Shown here piece by piece: positions 62,128-64,000 of a stretch of 64,000 bases of DNA. This stretch comes from Dyadobacter endophyticus (GTDB lineage: Bacteria > Bacteroidota > Bacteroidia > Cytophagales > Spirosomataceae). The stretch is from NCBI RefSeq assembly GCF_014641595.1, contig NZ_BMIA01000007.1, forward strand, positions 62,001 to 126,000. The letters run 5' to 3'. Both the position numbers and the translations under genes were made by a program. Positions within the stretch are counted from its first letter, which is position 1. Each line of letters opens with the position of its first letter. The notes under the pieces were generated by a model. That model was not told the DNA's origin. It worked only from the letters and a program-made list of their open reading frames with translations, and did not search any database.

Positions 62128-62252
62128 TGTGATCAGGTATTGTCAGGTGTAGTTATCATTGTCAGTTCTGATCAGGAGTTGTGGACGAAAATTCTCCTCT
62201 CTTGACTACTCTTTACCGCAAATGACTACACCTGACCACGCCTGACCTTTTT
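62128..62252 (+). repeat. TCAGG-type short repeats between glpK and the exonuclease gene
   Basis: GTCAGGTGTAGT (62143-62154) is matched by its reverse complement ACTACACCTGAC (62226-62237). Between and around them are GATCAGGTATTGTC, TGATCAGGAGTTG and CACGCCTGACC, all variants of the same TCAGG(T/A)(A/G)TTG word. CCTGACC followed by TTTTTT may close glpK transcription on the plus strand. The word also builds the hairpin at 58126-58153. Confidence 0.6.
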
Positions 62253-62336
62253 TATAATCTTTATAAACAAGCCCATTCCTTGTGCCATCAAGCGGTTCAC
62301 CTTAACTTCGCGCTGCCAAATCAACCAGAGTAACCC

Positions 62337-63146
62337 ATGCATACCCTCCATCTCAAAAAGCCCCTTGCTTTTTTTGATCTTGAGACAACAGGAGTAAATA
62401 TTGTCCGCGACCGCATTGTAGAGATTTCCGTTGTTAAAGCATTGGTGAATGGCGAGACTGAGATGCGCACCCGCAGGATCAATCCTGAAATGCCTATTCC
62501 GCTGGAAAGCAGCCTCATACATGGCATTTACGACGAGGATATCAAGGACGCGCCGACCTTCAAAAGCGTTGCCAAAAACCTTTCTTCATTCCTCGATGGT
62601 TGTGATCTGGCGGGTTTCAACAGCAACCGTTTCGATATTCCCATGCTCGTGGAAGAGTTCCTGCGTGTCGGGGTCGACTTCGATATTAAGAACCGGCGGA
62701 TGGTGGATGTGCAGCGCATTTACCACATGATGGAGCCTCGCAACCTATCGGCGGCTTACAAATTTTATTGTGGTAAAACCCTCAATAACGCCCACAGCGC
62801 CGAGGCAGATACCATCGCGACATTCGAAGTTTTACAAGGACAAATCGAAAAGTATCAGGGTGTTATCATCACCGATTCGCATGGTAAGGAAACCGAGCCG
62901 GTCAAAAACGATGTGGCTGCGCTGCACGAACTTACCGCTTCCAGGATCGTCGACTTCGCCGGCAGGATGGTGTTCAACGACAAAGGCGAAGAAGTTTTCA
63001 ACTTTGGCAAGCACAATGGCAAGCGGGTGACCGACATCCTGAAAAACGAACCGTCGTTTTTCGACTGGATGATGAAAGGCGAGTTCCCGCTCGACACCAA
63101 ACGGAAATTGACGGAGATTAAATTAAGGGGATTAACCCAACGTTGA
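62337..63146 (+). CDS. 3'-5' exonuclease with ExoX-type C-terminus
   Basis: 269-residue DEDD exonuclease related to DNA polymerase III epsilon. ExoI is FFDLETTGVN (Asp/Glu), ExoII is AGFNSNRFDIPML, and ExoIII is NNAHSAEADTIATFEVL (HxxxxxD type). About residues 215-260 (VFNFGKHNGKRVTDIL ... FFDWM) look like the C-terminal domain of exodeoxyribonuclease X. It probably proofreads or degrades DNA ends and is not the holoenzyme subunit. It precedes nuoK but is separated from it by a strong promoter. Confidence 0.9.
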   Translation: MHTLHLKKPLAFFDLETTGVNIVRDRIVEISVVKALVNGETEMRTRRINPEMPIPLESSLIHGIYDEDIKDAPTFKSVAKNLSSFLDGCDLAGFNSNRFDIPMLVEEFLRVGVDFDIKNRRMVDVQRIYHMMEPRNLSAAYKFYCGKTLNNAHSAEADTIATFEVLQGQIEKYQGVIITDSHGKETEPVKNDVAALHELTASRIVDFAGRMVFNDKGEEVFNFGKHNGKRVTDILKNEPSFFDWMMKGEFPLDTKRKLTEIKLRGLTQR

Positions 63147-63163
63147 CATAATCGCAGCTCAGG

Positions 63164-63194
63164 TTTGAGTAAGTAGTAATTATGTCTATTTTTG
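63164..63194 (+). promoter_or_regulatory. consensus promoter of the nuoK cluster
   Basis: TTTG (63164-63167), exactly 19 bases, then TATTTTTG (63187-63194): full match to the Bacteroidetes pattern. It lies 55 bases before the nuoK start and shows that transcription of nuoKL starts here rather than further upstream. Confidence 0.75.
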
Positions 63195-63248
63195 CCTGAA
63201 ATCTATTTTTGACTATTTTAACCGGATATCCCATTAGGTAAACCTGCT

Positions 63249-63602
63249 ATGATCCCAAACCCTACCATGCCAGAGGTTAACATACCAGCGGTTATTCAAC
63301 ATATCCCACTTCAAAGCTACCTGATTCTCGCTACCCTGTTATTTGTGATCGGTATCATCGGCGTACTTACGCGCAGGAACGCCATCATCATTTTTATGTC
63401 GATCGAATTGATGCTCAACGCCGCAAACCTGCTGCTGATCGCATTCTCTTCCTACCGGTCTGATCCTTCCGCTCAGGTTTTCGTGTTCTTCATTATGGCT
63501 GTCGCCGCCGCCGAAGTGGCCGTGGGGCTCGCCATTATCGTAATGATTTACCGCAACACCAGAAATACGGACATCGGGTTCCTCAACAAGCTGAAATGGT
63601 AA
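63249..63602 (+). CDS. nuoK: NADH-quinone oxidoreductase subunit K
   Basis: 117-residue subunit of respiratory complex I with three transmembrane helices. The core LFVIGIIGVLTRRNAIIIFMSIELMLNAANLLLIAF in pieces, and AVAAAEVAVGLAIIVMIYRN, is diagnostic for NuoK, including the conserved Glu in the middle of helix 2 (SIELML) and the one in AAAEVAV. It is part of the proton-pumping membrane arm. The N-terminus is ~10-15 residues longer than E. coli NuoK. nuoJ is not upstream; nuoL follows. Confidence 0.95.
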   Translation: MIPNPTMPEVNIPAVIQHIPLQSYLILATLLFVIGIIGVLTRRNAIIIFMSIELMLNAANLLLIAFSSYRSDPSAQVFVFFIMAVAAAEVAVGLAIIVMIYRNTRNTDIGFLNKLKW

Positions 63603-63655
63603 TTATCGGCACATAACCGGTACACAATCAAGAGATTAAAGATTAAAAAATAGAC

Positions 63656-64000
63656 ATGTCTGCATCATTACTCATCCTGATTCCGCTGCTGCCGCTCGTC
63701 GGCTTTCTGATCAACGGAATAGGATTTCGCAATATTCCCAAAGGCGCAGTCGGTATTATCGGAACGCTGGCCGTTGTAGCCAGTTTCGTCTTGTCTGTCA
63801 TGACGTTCAATGCATTCGTAGCGTCCGGCAGCCAGCCGTTTATCGTTCCGCTTTTTGACTGGATCACCGTCGGCGACCTCAACGTCCCATTCTCATTCCA
63901 GATCGACCAGCTTTCGCTGCTCATGCTGATGATCATTACCGGCGTAGGCTCGCTGATCCACATTTATTCGATCGGCTACATGCACCACGATTCGGGTTTT
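63656..64000 (+). CDS. nuoL: NADH-quinone oxidoreductase subunit L, 5' fragment
   Basis: First 115 codons of the large antiporter-like subunit of complex I; the gene leaves the window at the right edge. SLLILIPLLPLVGFLINGI forms helix 1, and FSFQIDQLSLLMLMIITGVGSLIHIYSIGYM with the following His is the conserved start of NuoL after the second helix. The start ATG is at 63656, 53 bases after nuoK. Confidence 0.95.
   Translation, partial: MSASLLILIPLLPLVGFLINGIGFRNIPKGAVGIIGTLAVVASFVLSVMTFNAFVASGSQPFIVPLFDWITVGDLNVPFSFQIDQLSLLMLMIITGVGSLIHIYSIGYMHHDSGF

Overview
The window looks like chromosomal DNA from an aerobic, gliding-type member of the Bacteroidetes. The order Cytophagales, near Dyadobacter/Spirosoma, is the best guess. 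This rests on several observations: a secreted esterase with a type IX secretion C-terminal sorting domain, Bacteroidetes-restricted small proteins that I recognise as DUF5606 and DUF5618 types, two promoters matching the Bacteroidetes TTTG-N19-TAnnTTTG pattern exactly, and many predicted exported proteins and lipoproteins. The genus is inference; no rRNA or other decisive marker is present.

About 63 protein genes were found and no tRNA, rRNA, CRISPR array, insertion sequence, phage gene or origin was recognised. Layout: 0-8.5 kb holds an SDR fragment, a ROK sugar kinase, a GT2 glycosyltransferase, the sorted esterase, a GT-C-like membrane protein, murB, a SPOR lipoprotein and gmd. 8.5-13.3 kb holds a thioredoxin-like protein, engB, a DUF5606 protein, deoC, a GT4 glycosyltransferase and a divergent KAS III enzyme. 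13.3-25.8 kb carries an M1 peptidase, meaB, a lipid kinase preceded by an unlisted 39-residue membrane protein, a SUI1 protein, an FtsX-type permease, gamma-glutamyltransferase, cupin, NUDIX, YtxH, SIMPL and MarR genes. 25.9-28.9 kb is a compact surface-glycan cluster (GT2, RmlC-like, flippase). 29-39.4 kb has ppc, a tyrosine recombinase, rpsU, ppx/gppA, a metzincin-type protease, an M23 peptidase, an Fsr-like exporter and an SDR. 39.4-47.5 kb has a CTP protease, acetoacetyl-CoA synthetase, a pseudouridine synthase with a very long charged N-terminal tail, a Do-like protease and Hsp20. 47.7-51.8 kb is the classical acpP-fabF-rnc operon on the minus strand followed by kdsA-PAP2 on the plus strand. 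52-64 kb has tag-like, GDPD, PfkB, DUF5618, cysS, M28, pbpC, glpK, an exonuclease, and the start of a nuoKL cluster that runs off the right edge.

The genes fit together as housekeeping metabolism plus cell-envelope construction: peptidoglycan (murB, pbpC, M23), Kdo and GDP-sugars for surface glycans (kdsA, gmd, RmlC-like, glycosyltransferases, flippase), fatty acids (acpP, fabF, KAS III), and periplasmic proteolysis (HtrA, CTP, M1, M28, metzincin). Most genes sit in short operons closed by clear intrinsic terminators.

I did not find a convincing undescribed multi-gene system. The most interesting items are the repeat-bearing RNA-modification enzyme and its structured leader, the 39-residue membrane protein upstream of the lipid kinase, a perfect 17-bp inverted repeat at 13270-13327, a dispersed TCAGGTGT-type repeat around 58.1 and 62.1-62.2 kb, and a nuoK promoter that starts a NADH dehydrogenase cluster with no nuoJ in front of it.
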